Below, one piece after another: positions 1 through 8,672 of a stretch of DNA of 64,000 bases. The position numbers were made by a program, and so were the translations under genes. The DNA comes from Streptomyces sp. NRRL F-6676 (GTDB taxonomy: Bacteria > Actinomycetota > Actinomycetes > Streptomycetales > Streptomycetaceae). The notes under the pieces are model-generated. The model searched no databases, was not told the origin of the DNA, and saw nothing but the letters and a program-made list of their open reading frames with translations. Every line of letters starts with the position of its first letter. Position 1 is the first letter of the stretch. The stretch is from positions 186,001 to 250,000 of the forward strand of contig NZ_JOHS01000001.1 of the NCBI RefSeq assembly GCF_000725625.1, written 5' to 3'.

Positions 1-1068
1 TGGCTGCCGTTCGCATGCCGGATGGCCCACAACACCTGGGACTTCGCCGCCTGGTCCGAGCTGTCGGCGCGGCTGGTCGACCTCGCCCGCGGCAACGGAG
101 CGCTCGCCGTGCTGCCCTCGGCCCTCCTGCTGCGCCTGTCGAACCGGGTGTTCGCCGGCGACCTGCACGGTGCGGCCTCCCTCACCGTGGAGGCGAGCGC
201 GATCGGCGAAGCCACCGGCAGCAGCTTCCTCGCCCACTACGGCGCACTCGTCCTGGAGCCCTTCAGGGGGCGGGAGTCGACGACCCGGCAAGCGATCGAG
301 ACCCTCACCCAGGACCGCTTCCTGCGCGGTGAGGGCAAGGTGACGACGGCCACCCAATGGGCCGCCGCCGTCCTCTACAACGGCCTCGGCAGATACGAGG
401 AGGCCTACGCCGCGGCCGAGCGGGGCTGTGAGAACCCGCAGGAGATGGGCCTGTCGCTCCAGTCCCGGGTCGAACTCGTCGAAGCGGCCGTGCGCCTCGG
501 GCGTACCGAGCGGGCGGCCGAGGCCGTACGGACGATCGAGGAGATGGCCCAGGTCAGCGGCACCCCCTGGGCGCTCGGCACCTCCGCGGCCGCGCGTGCC
601 CTGGTGAGCGAGGGAGAGACGGCCGACGCCCTGCACCGGGAAGCGATCGAGCGGCTCGATGCGGCCGGGGTCCGGATGGACAGCGCCCGCGCACGGCTTC
701 GGCACGGTGAGTGGCTGCGCCTGGAACGGCGCCGGGCGCAGGCGCGTACCCGGCTGAGCGAGGCACACGAGATGCTCGACGCCGCCGGGGCCGAGGCGTT
801 CGCGGACCGCGCCCGACGTGAGCTGAAGGCCGCCGGCGTCACAGTGCGCGGCCGCGCCACGGCGGAGACCGCGGTGCTCACCGCGAAGGAGGTCGAGATC
901 GCCCGGCTCGTGCAGGGAGGCTTCACCAACCCGGAGATCGGCGCGCGGCTCTTCCTCAGCCCGCACACGGTCGAATGGCATCTGCGCAAGGTCTTCGCGA
1001 AACTCGGCGTCTCCTCCCGCAAGGAGATCAGCTCGGTGCGGTTGGAGGCGATGGCGACCACGCCCTGA
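1..1068 (+). CDS. LuxR-family LAL-type regulator, C-terminal part (5' end outside window)
   Basis: The reading frame is open from base 1 to the stop at 1068, so the gene begins upstream; what remains is about 355 residues. The visible part is the helical, TPR-like region of large ATP-binding LuxR (LAL) regulators, followed by a C-terminal LuxR helix-turn-helix. The HTH contains FTNPEIGARLFLSPHTVEWH and then LRKVFAKLGVSSR. The N-terminal STAND ATPase is not in the window. It is the first of three such regulators in 11.5 kb, and its HTH closely resembles theirs. The ATG at 22 is internal, not a true start. The ligand and target genes are unknown. Confidence 0.9.
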   Translation, partial: WLPFACRMAHNTWDFAAWSELSARLVDLARGNGALAVLPSALLLRLSNRVFAGDLHGAASLTVEASAIGEATGSSFLAHYGALVLEPFRGRESTTRQAIETLTQDRFLRGEGKVTTATQWAAAVLYNGLGRYEEAYAAAERGCENPQEMGLSLQSRVELVEAAVRLGRTERAAEAVRTIEEMAQVSGTPWALGTSAAARALVSEGETADALHREAIERLDAAGVRMDSARARLRHGEWLRLERRRAQARTRLSEAHEMLDAAGAEAFADRARRELKAAGVTVRGRATAETAVLTAKEVEIARLVQGGFTNPEIGARLFLSPHTVEWHLRKVFAKLGVSSRKEISSVRLEAMATTP

Positions 1069-1088
1069 CCCGCCCGGCGAGGACCGGC

Positions 1089-1496
1089 TCAGACGTGCGA
1101 CGCCTCCGGTTCCGCCAGCAGCGCGGGCACCGTGACGATCTTCGACTCCCGGCTCAGCAGGCGGTGGACCGGACAGCGCCCGGCCGCCGCCAGCAACTGC
1201 TCCCGCTGCTCCGGTTCCAGGTCGCCGGTCAGCCCGACGTTCTTGACGATGTGCCCCTGCTTCCCGAACCGCACGGCCACGTCGATCCGCTCCAGTGGCC
1301 AGTCGTGCCGGTCCGCCAGAGCCCGCACGGCCATGGAGGTACAGGACCCCAGCGCGGCCAGCAGCAGCTCGCCCGGAGTGGGGCCCTCGTCGGCGCCGAT
1401 GGGCTCGGGCTCGTCGGCGGTCAGGTGGTGCCTGCCGATCGAGACGGAACGGGTGAGCCGTCCGCCTTCGGCGACGGTCACGAGGCGCGTGGTCAT
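1089..1496 (-). CDS. OsmC family peroxiredoxin-like protein
   Basis: A 135-residue OsmC/Ohr-fold protein, cytoplasmic, expected to reduce organic hydroperoxides through a two-cysteine mechanism. The two conserved cysteines are visible at C52 (in LGSCTSMAVRAL) and C108 (in GRCPVHRLL), the usual spacing for the family. The start at 1496 is chosen because GAGAGGAAG lies just upstream and OsmC homology begins there; the frame extends a further 38 residues upstream but these look non-coding. It sits 3' to 3' with the truncated LAL gene. An inverted repeat with TGTGACACC/GGTGTCACA arms (1580-1611) lies upstream. The family also includes acyl-transfer or uncharacterised branches, so the exact substrate is open. 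Confidence 0.88.
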   Translation of the reverse strand: MTTRLVTVAEGGRLTRSVSIGRHHLTADEPEPIGADEGPTPGELLLAALGSCTSMAVRALADRHDWPLERIDVAVRFGKQGHIVKNVGLTGDLEPEQREQLLAAAGRCPVHRLLSRESKIVTVPALLAEPEASHV

Positions 1497-1579
1497 GGGT
1501 CTTCCTCTCGGCCTGGGTAAGGGGACCGGGGCAGCGTCGACAGGTCCCTCTTCCGCAGTGACCGAGCGGCGCGGGCGTG

Positions 1580-1611
1580 TGTGACACCTCGGCCGGCGAG
1601 GGGGTGTCACA
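1580..1611. promoter_or_regulatory. Inverted repeat TGTGACACC / GGTGTCACA
   Basis: Nine-base perfect arms (1580-1588 and 1603-1611) are separated by 14 bases that themselves hold a CTCG/CGAG pair. It lies between the osmC-like gene and the 3' end of the next LAL gene, both on the minus strand. It could be an operator upstream of osmC or a terminator of the LAL gene. Related GTGAC/GTCAC motifs occur upstream of the other LAL genes. Confidence 0.4.
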
Positions 1612-1679
1612 GACGGGGCGCGTGTCCCGTCACCAGCGCGTCCGTCCGGGCGGCCCGACAGCCGGTCGGGCGGCGCCGC

Positions 1680-4421
1680 TCACAGGACCGTGCTCAGGAG
1701 GCGCCGGGAGGTGATGCCCAACTTGGCGTACACCTTCCGCAGATGCCATTCCACGGTGTGCGGGCTCAGGAACAACTGGGCGCCGATCTCGGAGTTGGTG
1801 AGCCCCTCCCGGGCCAGGCGCGCGATCTGGCTCTCCTGAGGGGTGAGCGCCGCCACGGCGGCAGCGTCACGGCGGGCCACCGTCTCGCCGGTGGCCCGCA
1901 GTTCGCGGACGGCGCGCTCGGCGAACGCCTGCGCGCCGAACCGGGTGAACAGTCCGTGGGCCGTCCGCAACTGCGCACGGGCGTCGGCGCGGCGGCCCTC
2001 CCGCCGCAGCCACTCCCCGTACAGCAGACGCGCCCGGGCCGTCTCCATGGCGGCCCGGGTGCGACCGAGCCGCTCGATCGACTCCCGGTACAGCTCGTCG
2101 GCCGCCGTTCCGTCACTGAGCAGGGCGCGGCAGCGCGTCTGTACGCCCAGTGCCCAGTCCGTGGCGGCGGCGTCCGTGTCCCGGGTCAGCCGGGCCAAAG
2201 CCGCCTCGGCCATGTCGAGCCGGCCGCTGCGCGCCCCGGCCTCCACCAGCTCCACCAGCCCCCAGCCGGCCGCGACCAGGTCCTGCGGATGCGCGCTCGC
2301 CCGACGGGCGGCTTCCAGCGCCTCCTCGTACCTGCCCAGGCCGTTGAGGAGCACGGCCTCTGCCCGGCACGCGACGGCCACCCCGATGCCCTCACCGCGG
2401 CCGAGGGCGTCCTCCGCGTCGGCCTTGATCAACGGTGCGGCTTCGCTCGCGTGGCCCTGCCAGGCGGCGAGCGTCATCGCGCCGTACGGCGAGAAGCCGC
2501 TGCCGATCGCCTCCTGGACCCGGCCGGTCTCGGCGATGAGCAGCGCCGCCGCTTCCAGTTCACCGGCGGTCGTGTGGACGACCACCCGTGAATTGAGCGC
2601 GAGCGGCAACTCGGTCAGCGCCCCGACGGCACGGGCGGTGCGCACGTGGCGGGTGACCAGTTCCGTCCAGGCCTCGTGGTCCCACATGTCGGCCGCCAGT
2701 GCCGAAGCCACCCACGACCAGCGCAGTACCTCGTCGGGCTCGGTCTCCCGGCGGAACGCGCGCACCGCGTCGCGCGCGACGGTGACCGCGTCGCGATACC
2801 CGTCGAGGAAACGGGTGGTGAGTGCGTCCAGCAGCAGATCGGCGTTGCGCGGCGGTCCCGTGCGGGACGGGGCCGTCCCGCGCGCGGCCGCCGCCACCTC
2901 GCGTACACGCGCTTCGGACGCGAGGCGCCCGGCGAACATGGCGGCCGACAAGGCGTCCAGGAAGGTCTCGCGGGCCAGACCCACATCGAGCGGGACCAGG
3001 CGTCGCGCGGTGGCCGACAGCCTGGGGAGCGCTTCGTCCACGCGGCTGGAGGTGAGGGAGATCCGGGCCTCGACGAGATCCGCGCGGGCCCGGCCGAGTT
3101 CGTCGAGCGTGCCGGCCCGTGCCAGCTCCAGCAGGTCGCGCGCCGCGGCGGGCGCGCCGGCGCGCAGCTTCGCCTGAGCCGCGGCGAGGGCACGCGTCGC
3201 CTTGCGCCGCCGGTGCGGCGTCAGTACGGCAGCGTGGGCGAGGAACGCGGCCGCCGCGGCGGTGCCGCCCCGTGCCCGCGCCCGTCCGGCGGACGACTCC
3301 AGCTCCGCGGCGACGGCCTCGTCCGGCCGGACCGTGGCCCGCGCGAGGTGCCAGGCACGACGGTCGGGGTCGAGGTCGGGGTCCGTCGCTTCGGCCAGCA
3401 CCCGGTGCACCTCCCGCAGCTCCGCGAGCCCGGCCGACCGGTAGATCGCGGAGCGCAGCAGCGGATGCCGGAAACGCACCAGCGTGCCGACGTCGAGCAG
3501 CCCCGCCGTCACCGCCGGCTCCACCGCGTCCGGGTCGACGCCCAGTCGCTCGACGGCGCTCCGGAGCAGCGACACGTCACCGACCGGCTCGGCGGCGGCC
3601 GCCAGCAGCAGGCGCTGCGTCGGCTCCGGGAGCGAGCGGACTCGCGCGAGATAGCTCCGCTCGATTCGGCCGGTCACCCTTCCGGGACCGTGCGGAGCGG
3701 TCCCGTCGACCGCTTCCGCGTCGACGCGGCCGTGGGGGAGTTCCAGCAGCGCCAGGGGGTTGCCGCGCGCCTCGGCCAGGACGCGGTCGCGGATCCGCTC
3801 GTCCATCGGGCCTTCGGCGTTCGCGTCCAGCAGTGCACGGGCGTCGGCGTCGTCCAGCCCGCGCAGCGTCAGCTCGGGCAGGCCGGCCAGGTCGTCGCGT
3901 CCCCGCTGCTCACGGGTGGCGAAGATCAGAGCCAGCGGTTCGGCGAGCATCCTTCGCGCCACGAACGCCAGCGTCTGCGCGGAGACCCGGTCGAGCCACT
4001 GGGCGTCGTCCACGAGGCAGAACAGCGGTCGCCGGGCGGCCACGTCGGTCAGCAGCCCGAGCACGGCCAGACCGACCAGGAACCTGTCCGGAGGCGGCCC
4101 CGCGCTCACCCCGAACGCCGTGGCCAGCGCTTCCGCCTGCGGGGGCGGCAGGGAACCGGCGTGGCCGAGGAAGGGCGCGCACAACTGGTGCAGTCCCGCG
4201 AACGGAAGCTCCATCTCCGACTCGGCACCCGCTCCCCGGGCGACCCGGTGCGCGGTGACGCGTGCCGCCAGGTGATCCAGGAGGGCGGACTTCCCGATGC
4301 CGGCGTCGCCGCGCAGCACCAGCACCGCGCTGCGACCTGCCTCCACCTCCGAGACCAGCCCGTCCAGCACTTCGTACTCACGGCGCCGGCCACGCAGCCG
4401 CTCCGGACCGTCCCCGCTCAC
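1680..4421 (-). CDS. LuxR-family LAL-type transcriptional regulator (STAND ATPase)
   Basis: A 913-residue regulator of typical LAL size. The N-terminal ATPase shows Walker A (RGDAGIGKSALL, near residue 37-46) and Walker B (LFCLVDDAQWLD). A long helical TPR-like middle follows, and a C-terminal LuxR HTH contains LTNSEIGAQLFLSPHTVEWH. The GTG at 4421 is chosen because LAL proteins start with a short RLRGRRREYEVLDGL-like segment; the frame stays open upstream to 4697, but that extension has no family similarity and the ribosome site here is weak. It is divergent from the aldehyde dehydrogenase. Family members activate antibiotic or sugar-related promoters when bound to ATP; the target here is unknown. 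Confidence 0.9.
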   Translation of the reverse strand: MSGDGPERLRGRRREYEVLDGLVSEVEAGRSAVLVLRGDAGIGKSALLDHLAARVTAHRVARGAGAESEMELPFAGLHQLCAPFLGHAGSLPPPQAEALATAFGVSAGPPPDRFLVGLAVLGLLTDVAARRPLFCLVDDAQWLDRVSAQTLAFVARRMLAEPLALIFATREQRGRDDLAGLPELTLRGLDDADARALLDANAEGPMDERIRDRVLAEARGNPLALLELPHGRVDAEAVDGTAPHGPGRVTGRIERSYLARVRSLPEPTQRLLLAAAAEPVGDVSLLRSAVERLGVDPDAVEPAVTAGLLDVGTLVRFRHPLLRSAIYRSAGLAELREVHRVLAEATDPDLDPDRRAWHLARATVRPDEAVAAELESSAGRARARGGTAAAAAFLAHAAVLTPHRRRKATRALAAAQAKLRAGAPAAARDLLELARAGTLDELGRARADLVEARISLTSSRVDEALPRLSATARRLVPLDVGLARETFLDALSAAMFAGRLASEARVREVAAAARGTAPSRTGPPRNADLLLDALTTRFLDGYRDAVTVARDAVRAFRRETEPDEVLRWSWVASALAADMWDHEAWTELVTRHVRTARAVGALTELPLALNSRVVVHTTAGELEAAALLIAETGRVQEAIGSGFSPYGAMTLAAWQGHASEAAPLIKADAEDALGRGEGIGVAVACRAEAVLLNGLGRYEEALEAARRASAHPQDLVAAGWGLVELVEAGARSGRLDMAEAALARLTRDTDAAATDWALGVQTRCRALLSDGTAADELYRESIERLGRTRAAMETARARLLYGEWLRREGRRADARAQLRTAHGLFTRFGAQAFAERAVRELRATGETVARRDAAAVAALTPQESQIARLAREGLTNSEIGAQLFLSPHTVEWHLRKVYAKLGITSRRLLSTVL

Positions 4422-4884
4422 GCAGCGCCCCACACGCGGCGAGCATAACAACACGGCGGGCGGCCGGAGCCGGGTCGGCTTACGCGGCCGTCTCCGTGAC
4501 GTTGTCACAGAACGGAGATGCACGTGGTGGACGGCGCCGGCGACGTCTCCCGAGCGGTGCGTGCCGCCCTGGCGCGCGCCACCAGTGTCCAGGAGAGGCG
4601 GGCGCGGGGCGGCGGGTCCTTCACGGGGGAGGACCTGGAAGTCCGCGGGATCACGCTGGACGTCCTCGGGCACACGTGCCTCGACGCCCCCGGACACACG
4701 CGCCCGGACGGCCCCGGCGACCGGTCGGCCACGCCCTCATGGTGAGGGCCGGGAGCGGCGGGCGAAGCCTCGCGCCGCAGCCGGGACGTCCCACGGAAGT
4801 GCCACGCTCGCACGGTCCTGTGACCCGGATCATGGGCACGGGAGAGCATGGATGCCCCATGCCGCGCGATGTTCGCTGGGCGAC
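4422..4884. other. 463-base divergent intergenic region, LAL regulator / aldehyde dehydrogenase
   Basis: This stretch separates the divergent LAL gene and aldehyde dehydrogenase gene. It contains the GTGAC-GTT-GTCAC inverted repeat at 4496-4508. A short open frame at 4518-4745 has no recognisable product and I do not call it a gene. A GGAGAG at 4841-4846 could serve an upstream ATG (4852) of the dehydrogenase. Nothing else is evident. Confidence 0.5.
4496..4508. promoter_or_regulatory. Inverted repeat GTGAC-GTT-GTCAC
   Basis: Perfect 5-base arms with a 3-base spacer lie 75 bases upstream of the LAL start codon at 4421, in the divergent region. Position and symmetry fit an operator. The motif recalls the GTGAC/GTCAC sequences near the other LAL genes. 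The binding protein is unknown. Confidence 0.35.
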
Positions 4885-6318
4885 ATGAACGAAAACCCCA
4901 GGACTCCTTTCCCGACCCCTTCCCACTGGATCGACGGCCGTGCCGTCACCGGCTCCGGACCGTTGATCGACGTCGTGAACCCCGCCGACGAGTCGATCGT
5001 CGCCCACCTGCACGAGGCCACCGCCGACGAGGTGGACGCGGCAGTCGACGCCGCGGTCGCCGCCTTCCCCGGATGGGCCTCGAAGCCCCCGCGGCACCGG
5101 GCGGACGTCATGCGACGTCTGGCCGAGGGCGTGCAGAAGCGGAGCGAGGAACTGGCGGCCACCATCACCCTGGAGATGGGCGCCCCCATCGCCTTCTCCC
5201 GGCAGGCGCAGGTCGGATTCCCGGTCGCCTCCGTTCTGGCCGCGATCGCCGCGGCCGAGCGGTTCGAGTGGACGGAGACGGTCGAGAACTCGCTCGTCGT
5301 CCGCGAGCCCGTCGGAGTGGTGGGGGCCATCACCCCGTGGAACTTCCCGTTGCAGCAGTTGGTGACGAAGGTGGTCCCGGCGATGCTGGCGGGCAACAGC
5401 GTCGTCCTCAAGCCCTCGGAGATGTCTCCCCTCAGCGCCCGTATGTTCGCGGAGATCGCGACGGAGGCCGGGCTCCCGAACGGTGTGTTCAACGTGGTGC
5501 AGGGAACCGGCCCGGTGGTCGGTGAGGCCCTGTCCCGCCACCCGAAGATCGGCATGATCTCCTTCACCGGGTCCACCCGCGCCGGCAAGAGCGTCTCCAG
5601 CGCCGCTTCCGACACGGTGAAGCGGGTCGCACTCGAACTGGGCGGCAAGGCGGCCCACATCATCCTCCCCGAGGCCGACCTCGACTCCGCCGTCACCCGC
5701 GGACTCGCCTTCGCCTGGGCCAACGCCGGCCAGGCCTGCGGTGCCTACGTGCGCATGCTCGTGCCCGAGGACCTTCAGGCGACCGTGGTCGACAAGCTCC
5801 GGACCGCCGCCCAGGAGTACGTGGTCGGTGATCCCGCCGCCGAGGCCACGCGGATCGGACCACTCGCCTCGGAGACCCAGCGCCGACGCGTCGACGACTA
5901 CATCCGGCGCGGCATCGCCGACGGCGCCACCCTCGTGACGGGCGGCCCCGGCCGTCCGGAGGGTTTCGGGACCGGCGCCTACGTCAGGCCCACGATCTTC
6001 TCCGACGTCGCACCGGAGTCGGTCATCGCCCAGGAGGAGATCTTCGGCCCCGTCCTGGTCGTCATCCCCTACACCGACGACGATCACGCCGTCGAGATCG
6101 CCAACGGCACGGTCTACGGCCTCAACGCCGCGGTGACCGGAGACGAGGACCACGCCATGGCGATCGCCATGCGCCTGCGTGTCGGGCAGGTCGACGTCAA
6201 TGGCGGCCCGCACAACTTCCAGGCACCGTTCGGCGGATACAAGCAGTCCGGCAACGGCCGGGAGATGGGCCGTGCGGGCCTGGAGGAGTTCCTGGAGACC
6301 AAGGCGATCACACGCTGA
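4885..6318 (+). CDS. Aldehyde dehydrogenase family protein (NAD(P)-dependent)
   Basis: A 477-residue cytosolic aldehyde dehydrogenase oxidising an aldehyde to the acid with NAD(P)+. The diagnostic residues are present: N153 in TPWNFP, the general base E251 in LELGGK, and the catalytic C285 in AGQACG. The motif EIFGPVLVVIPY and the C-terminal PFGGYKQSGNGREMG are also typical. The start at 4885 gives the usual length. An in-frame ATG at 4852 has the better ribosome site (GGAGAG at 4841-4846) and would add 11 residues, so the start is uncertain. It diverges from a LAL regulator and precedes an XRE regulator. The substrate cannot be told from sequence. Confidence 0.93.
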   Translation: MNENPRTPFPTPSHWIDGRAVTGSGPLIDVVNPADESIVAHLHEATADEVDAAVDAAVAAFPGWASKPPRHRADVMRRLAEGVQKRSEELAATITLEMGAPIAFSRQAQVGFPVASVLAAIAAAERFEWTETVENSLVVREPVGVVGAITPWNFPLQQLVTKVVPAMLAGNSVVLKPSEMSPLSARMFAEIATEAGLPNGVFNVVQGTGPVVGEALSRHPKIGMISFTGSTRAGKSVSSAASDTVKRVALELGGKAAHIILPEADLDSAVTRGLAFAWANAGQACGAYVRMLVPEDLQATVVDKLRTAAQEYVVGDPAAEATRIGPLASETQRRRVDDYIRRGIADGATLVTGGPGRPEGFGTGAYVRPTIFSDVAPESVIAQEEIFGPVLVVIPYTDDDHAVEIANGTVYGLNAAVTGDEDHAMAIAMRLRVGQVDVNGGPHNFQAPFGGYKQSGNGREMGRAGLEEFLETKAITR

Positions 6319-6482
6319 CGCACCCTGCCACCGTTTCCGAAGGGGAACACACTGTTCATCGGGAATGCGGCAACTCGGATGCGACGTTGAGTCGTTGACA
6401 CGTGCTCGACATCTCGTTGATCCACTGAATCACGGCGGTGCGCCCGAACCGGGGCGGCACGGCCCCGTGCGAAAGGACGACC

Positions 6483-7313
6483 ATGACGGACCGCGCGGCG
6501 CTGGCCGCGTTCCTGCGGGCGCGCCGCGAGGCCCTGCAACCCGAGGACGTCGGGTTGCCGCGCGGCCGCCGCAGACGAACCGGGGGACTGCGACGCGAGG
6601 AGGTCGCCACCCTGTGTGACATGTCGGTGGACTACTGCAGCCGGCTGGAGCAGCCGCGGGGCCCGCACCCCTCGGAGCAGATGCTCACCGCGATGGCCCG
6701 CGGCCTGCGCCTGTCACTGGAGGAACGCGATCTCCTGTTCCAGCTCGCCGGTCATGCCCTGCCGCGCCGTGCCCGACGCGGTGATCACGTCGCCCCCGGG
6801 ATGATGCGCATCCTGGACCGGCTGGAGGACACTCCCGCCCAGGTGATGAACCACCTGGGCGAGACGCTGAGCCAGACCCGCCCCGCGGTGGCCCTGCTGG
6901 GCGACCAGACGGCCTACACAGGACTGGCCCGCAGTTCCCACTACCGCTGGTTCACGGACCCCGCCGCCCGCCTGGTCCACCCCGAGAGCGATCACGCCGA
7001 GCAGAGCCGTCTCATGGTGGCCGACCTCCACAGCGCCTACTCCCGCGACGGGGGCGACTCGGGTGCCGCCGCGCTCGTGGACGCGCTGAACAGGGAGAGT
7101 CCCGAGTTCGCCGGCCTGTGGCGGCAGCGACCCGTGCTGGGACCCTACTGCGCCTCCAAGCGCTTCGTGCACCCACAGTTCGGAACACTCGAACTGCACT
7201 GCCAGACACTGATCGACCCCGACCAGTCCCAGCGGCTCGTGGTCTACACCGCGACACCGGGGACGGAGAGCCACACCAACCTCCGACTGCTGTCCCTCCT
7301 GCCGGTCCTGTGA
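6483..7313 (+). CDS. XRE-family regulator with MmyB-like ligand-binding domain
   Basis: A 276-residue DNA-binding protein. The N-terminal XRE HTH (about residues 30-65, with LRREEVATLCDMSVDYCSRLEQ) is followed by the MmyB-like ligand-binding domain common in Streptomyces. The start at 6483 has GAAAGGA eight bases upstream; the frame extends upstream to 6438 without similarity. It lies 164 bases after the aldehyde dehydrogenase on the same strand and may control it or a neighbour. A TTGACA element at 6395-6400 could be its -35, but I see no convincing -10. A paralogue with the same architecture occurs at 56715-57569. Confidence 0.88.
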   Translation: MTDRAALAAFLRARREALQPEDVGLPRGRRRRTGGLRREEVATLCDMSVDYCSRLEQPRGPHPSEQMLTAMARGLRLSLEERDLLFQLAGHALPRRARRGDHVAPGMMRILDRLEDTPAQVMNHLGETLSQTRPAVALLGDQTAYTGLARSSHYRWFTDPAARLVHPESDHAEQSRLMVADLHSAYSRDGGDSGAAALVDALNRESPEFAGLWRQRPVLGPYCASKRFVHPQFGTLELHCQTLIDPDQSQRLVVYTATPGTESHTNLRLLSLLPVL

Positions 7314-7339
7314 AGGTACGGCCCTCGCGGCTGCCGGGG

Positions 7340-7948
7340 TCAGGCCCAGTCGAGGGCGTGCTCGTGGGCCAGCCTCGGCAAGCGGTCGAACGCCGGAGGT
7401 CCGGCCGGGTGCCCGATGTTGACCACGAGGATGGAGTGCCAGTCGCTGTCGGCGAAGAACTCCTTGTCGATCCCGGCCCGGTCGAAGCCGGCCATCGGAC
7501 CCGCGGCCAGACCGAGGGCGCGCACGGCGAGGATGAAGTAACCGGCCTGAAGCGGTCCGTTGAACGACGTGATGGCCTCGCGCCGGGCGGGCTCGCTCTC
7601 GAAGTACTCCTTCATCTCCGGACGGATGGGCAGGACGTGCGGGATGTGCTCGTGGAAGCGGTGGTCCGCGGCGAGAACCGCGACGACGGGCGCGGAAGCC
7701 GACTTCGGCCGGTTCCCCTCGTCGAGGTGCGGCAGCAGGCGCTCCTTGCCCTCGGCCGTACGGACGTACAGGACGCGCAGCGGCTGGGTGTTCGCCGCGG
7801 TCGGTGCCCAGCGGGTGAGCTCCCAGATGCTGGTGAGCGTCGCGTCGTCGACCGGGGTGTCGGCGAAGGAGTACGCGGTGCGGGCGTCGGTGAAGAGCGC
7901 GGCGCCGGCCTCTGCGGGGATGCGGGGGAGGGGTCCGGGGACGGACAT
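7340..7948 (-). CDS. Nitroreductase family protein, RutE/HadB-like
   Basis: A 202-residue FMN-dependent oxidoreductase of the nitroreductase fold, most like the malonic semialdehyde reductase (RutE) branch. It has an N-terminal RTAYSF segment, TRWAPTAANTQPLRVLYV (FMN phosphate contacts) and the conserved MKEYFESEPARREAI region. Length is usual for the subfamily. The start at 7948 has AGGAGAC at an ideal distance. It is divergent from an HxlR regulator 112 bases away, a pairing common for redox enzymes regulated by electrophile-sensing HxlR proteins. No other rut genes are nearby, so a pyrimidine-degradation role is not supported; detoxification of quinones or nitro compounds is as likely. Confidence 0.88.
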   Translation of the reverse strand: MSVPGPLPRIPAEAGAALFTDARTAYSFADTPVDDATLTSIWELTRWAPTAANTQPLRVLYVRTAEGKERLLPHLDEGNRPKSASAPVVAVLAADHRFHEHIPHVLPIRPEMKEYFESEPARREAITSFNGPLQAGYFILAVRALGLAAGPMAGFDRAGIDKEFFADSDWHSILVVNIGHPAGPPAFDRLPRLAHEHALDWA

Positions 7949-7975
7949 GCGAAGTCTCCTGGCTCGTTGTGCTCG

Positions 7976-7988
7976 TACTAAGGAAGTA
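7976..7988. promoter_or_regulatory. Putative HxlR operator, TACT-N5-AGTA
   Basis: The sequence TACTAAGGAAGTA holds a perfect TACT/AGTA inverted repeat in the 112-base divergent region between the nitroreductase and the HxlR regulator. TACT...AGTA half-sites are known for HxlR/DUF24 regulators such as YodB, though usually with a longer spacer. Two CTAGGA copies follow at about 7990-8013. Location and half-sites support the call; the spacing keeps it tentative. Confidence 0.45.
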
Positions 7989-8060
7989 ACTAGGAGAAAG
8001 CTGGTCGCTAGGAAAAACAGAGCGACCTTCGACAGAGTAGCACCCGGCTACCCTGGGGCC

Positions 8061-8462
8061 ATGGAGAAGGCGAAGGGCACCCGATCGGCAGACGCGGACG
8101 GCACGGAGGCCGAGCGGCATCATCCGGCGGCTTGTGACGGCGCGCTGAGCAAAGCGTTCGGCTTTCTCGGCAAGCGATGGAACGGCGTCCTCCTGGCCAC
8201 CTTGCAGCACGGCCCGCTGGGCTTCGCCGAGTTGCGGCGCGCTGTGGAGGGCATCAGCGACTCGGTCCTCTCGGAGCGGCTCTCCGAGTTGTCCGCCGCC
8301 GGTCTCGCGTACCGCGAGGTGGAGCCCGGACCGCCCGTCACGGTGCGCTACCGCCTCACCCCGGACGGGACGGCCCTGATGCCCATCCTCACCGAGCTGG
8401 CCGATTGGGCGTCCCGGCACCTCCCGGACACGCCGACTTCGCGGCGCGGCGGCCGCGGTTAG
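8061..8462 (+). CDS. HxlR-family winged-helix regulator
   Basis: A 133-residue regulator of the HxlR (DUF24) family. The typical pattern is seen: a single cysteine (in AACDGALSKAFGFLGKRWNG), then FAELRRAVEGISDSVLSERLSEL as recognition helix and a wing (YRLTPDGTALMPILTEL). The cysteine near residue 27 matches the position of the redox-sensing Cys in YodB/QorR-type proteins. The ATG at 8061 is favoured by homology; the frame extends upstream through the operator region without similarity. It is divergent from the nitroreductase gene, which it most likely represses. Confidence 0.88.
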   Translation: MEKAKGTRSADADGTEAERHHPAACDGALSKAFGFLGKRWNGVLLATLQHGPLGFAELRRAVEGISDSVLSERLSELSAAGLAYREVEPGPPVTVRYRLTPDGTALMPILTELADWASRHLPDTPTSRRGGRG

Positions 8463-8559
8463 ACGTCGCCGCCGTGGTGACACGGCGGGGGGGAGGGGAA
8501 CGACAGCGTCGCGAGCTTCCTTGTGACAGCATTCGCCCCCTCTCTCACGTGGATTGAGT

Positions 8560-8584
8560 CACAAGGTGTGGGCACAAGGTGTGG
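8560..8584. repeat. Tandem direct repeat CACAAGGTGTGG x2
   Basis: The 12-mer CACAAGGTGTGG occurs at 8560-8571 and again at 8573-8584, 13 bases apart, in the leader of the LAL gene at 8673. An inverted CTTGTGAC (about 8519-8526) faces GTCACAAG (8558-8565). The arrangement looks like binding sites on one face or adjacent faces of the helix. The binding protein is unknown. Confidence 0.45.
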
Positions 8585-8672
8585 TGTCTGCTCCGGGTAT
8601 CGTGAAAGGGATCGTTCCGACATTCGTTGTGGGAGCTCGCCGTCCCCCGGAGCCACCTGAGGAGCCACGCGC

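Noticed and set aside
4518..4745. Short plus-strand frame of 75 codons between the LAL and aldehyde dehydrogenase genes
   Set aside because: No recognisable domain, poor ribosome site and a composition typical of non-coding high-GC sequence.
4651..6213. A 520-codon open frame on the minus strand opposite the aldehyde dehydrogenase
   Set aside because: It is a GC-driven mirror frame of the real gene, with no protein similarity and abnormal composition. The same applies to long antisense frames across the glcP, pot and kinase genes.
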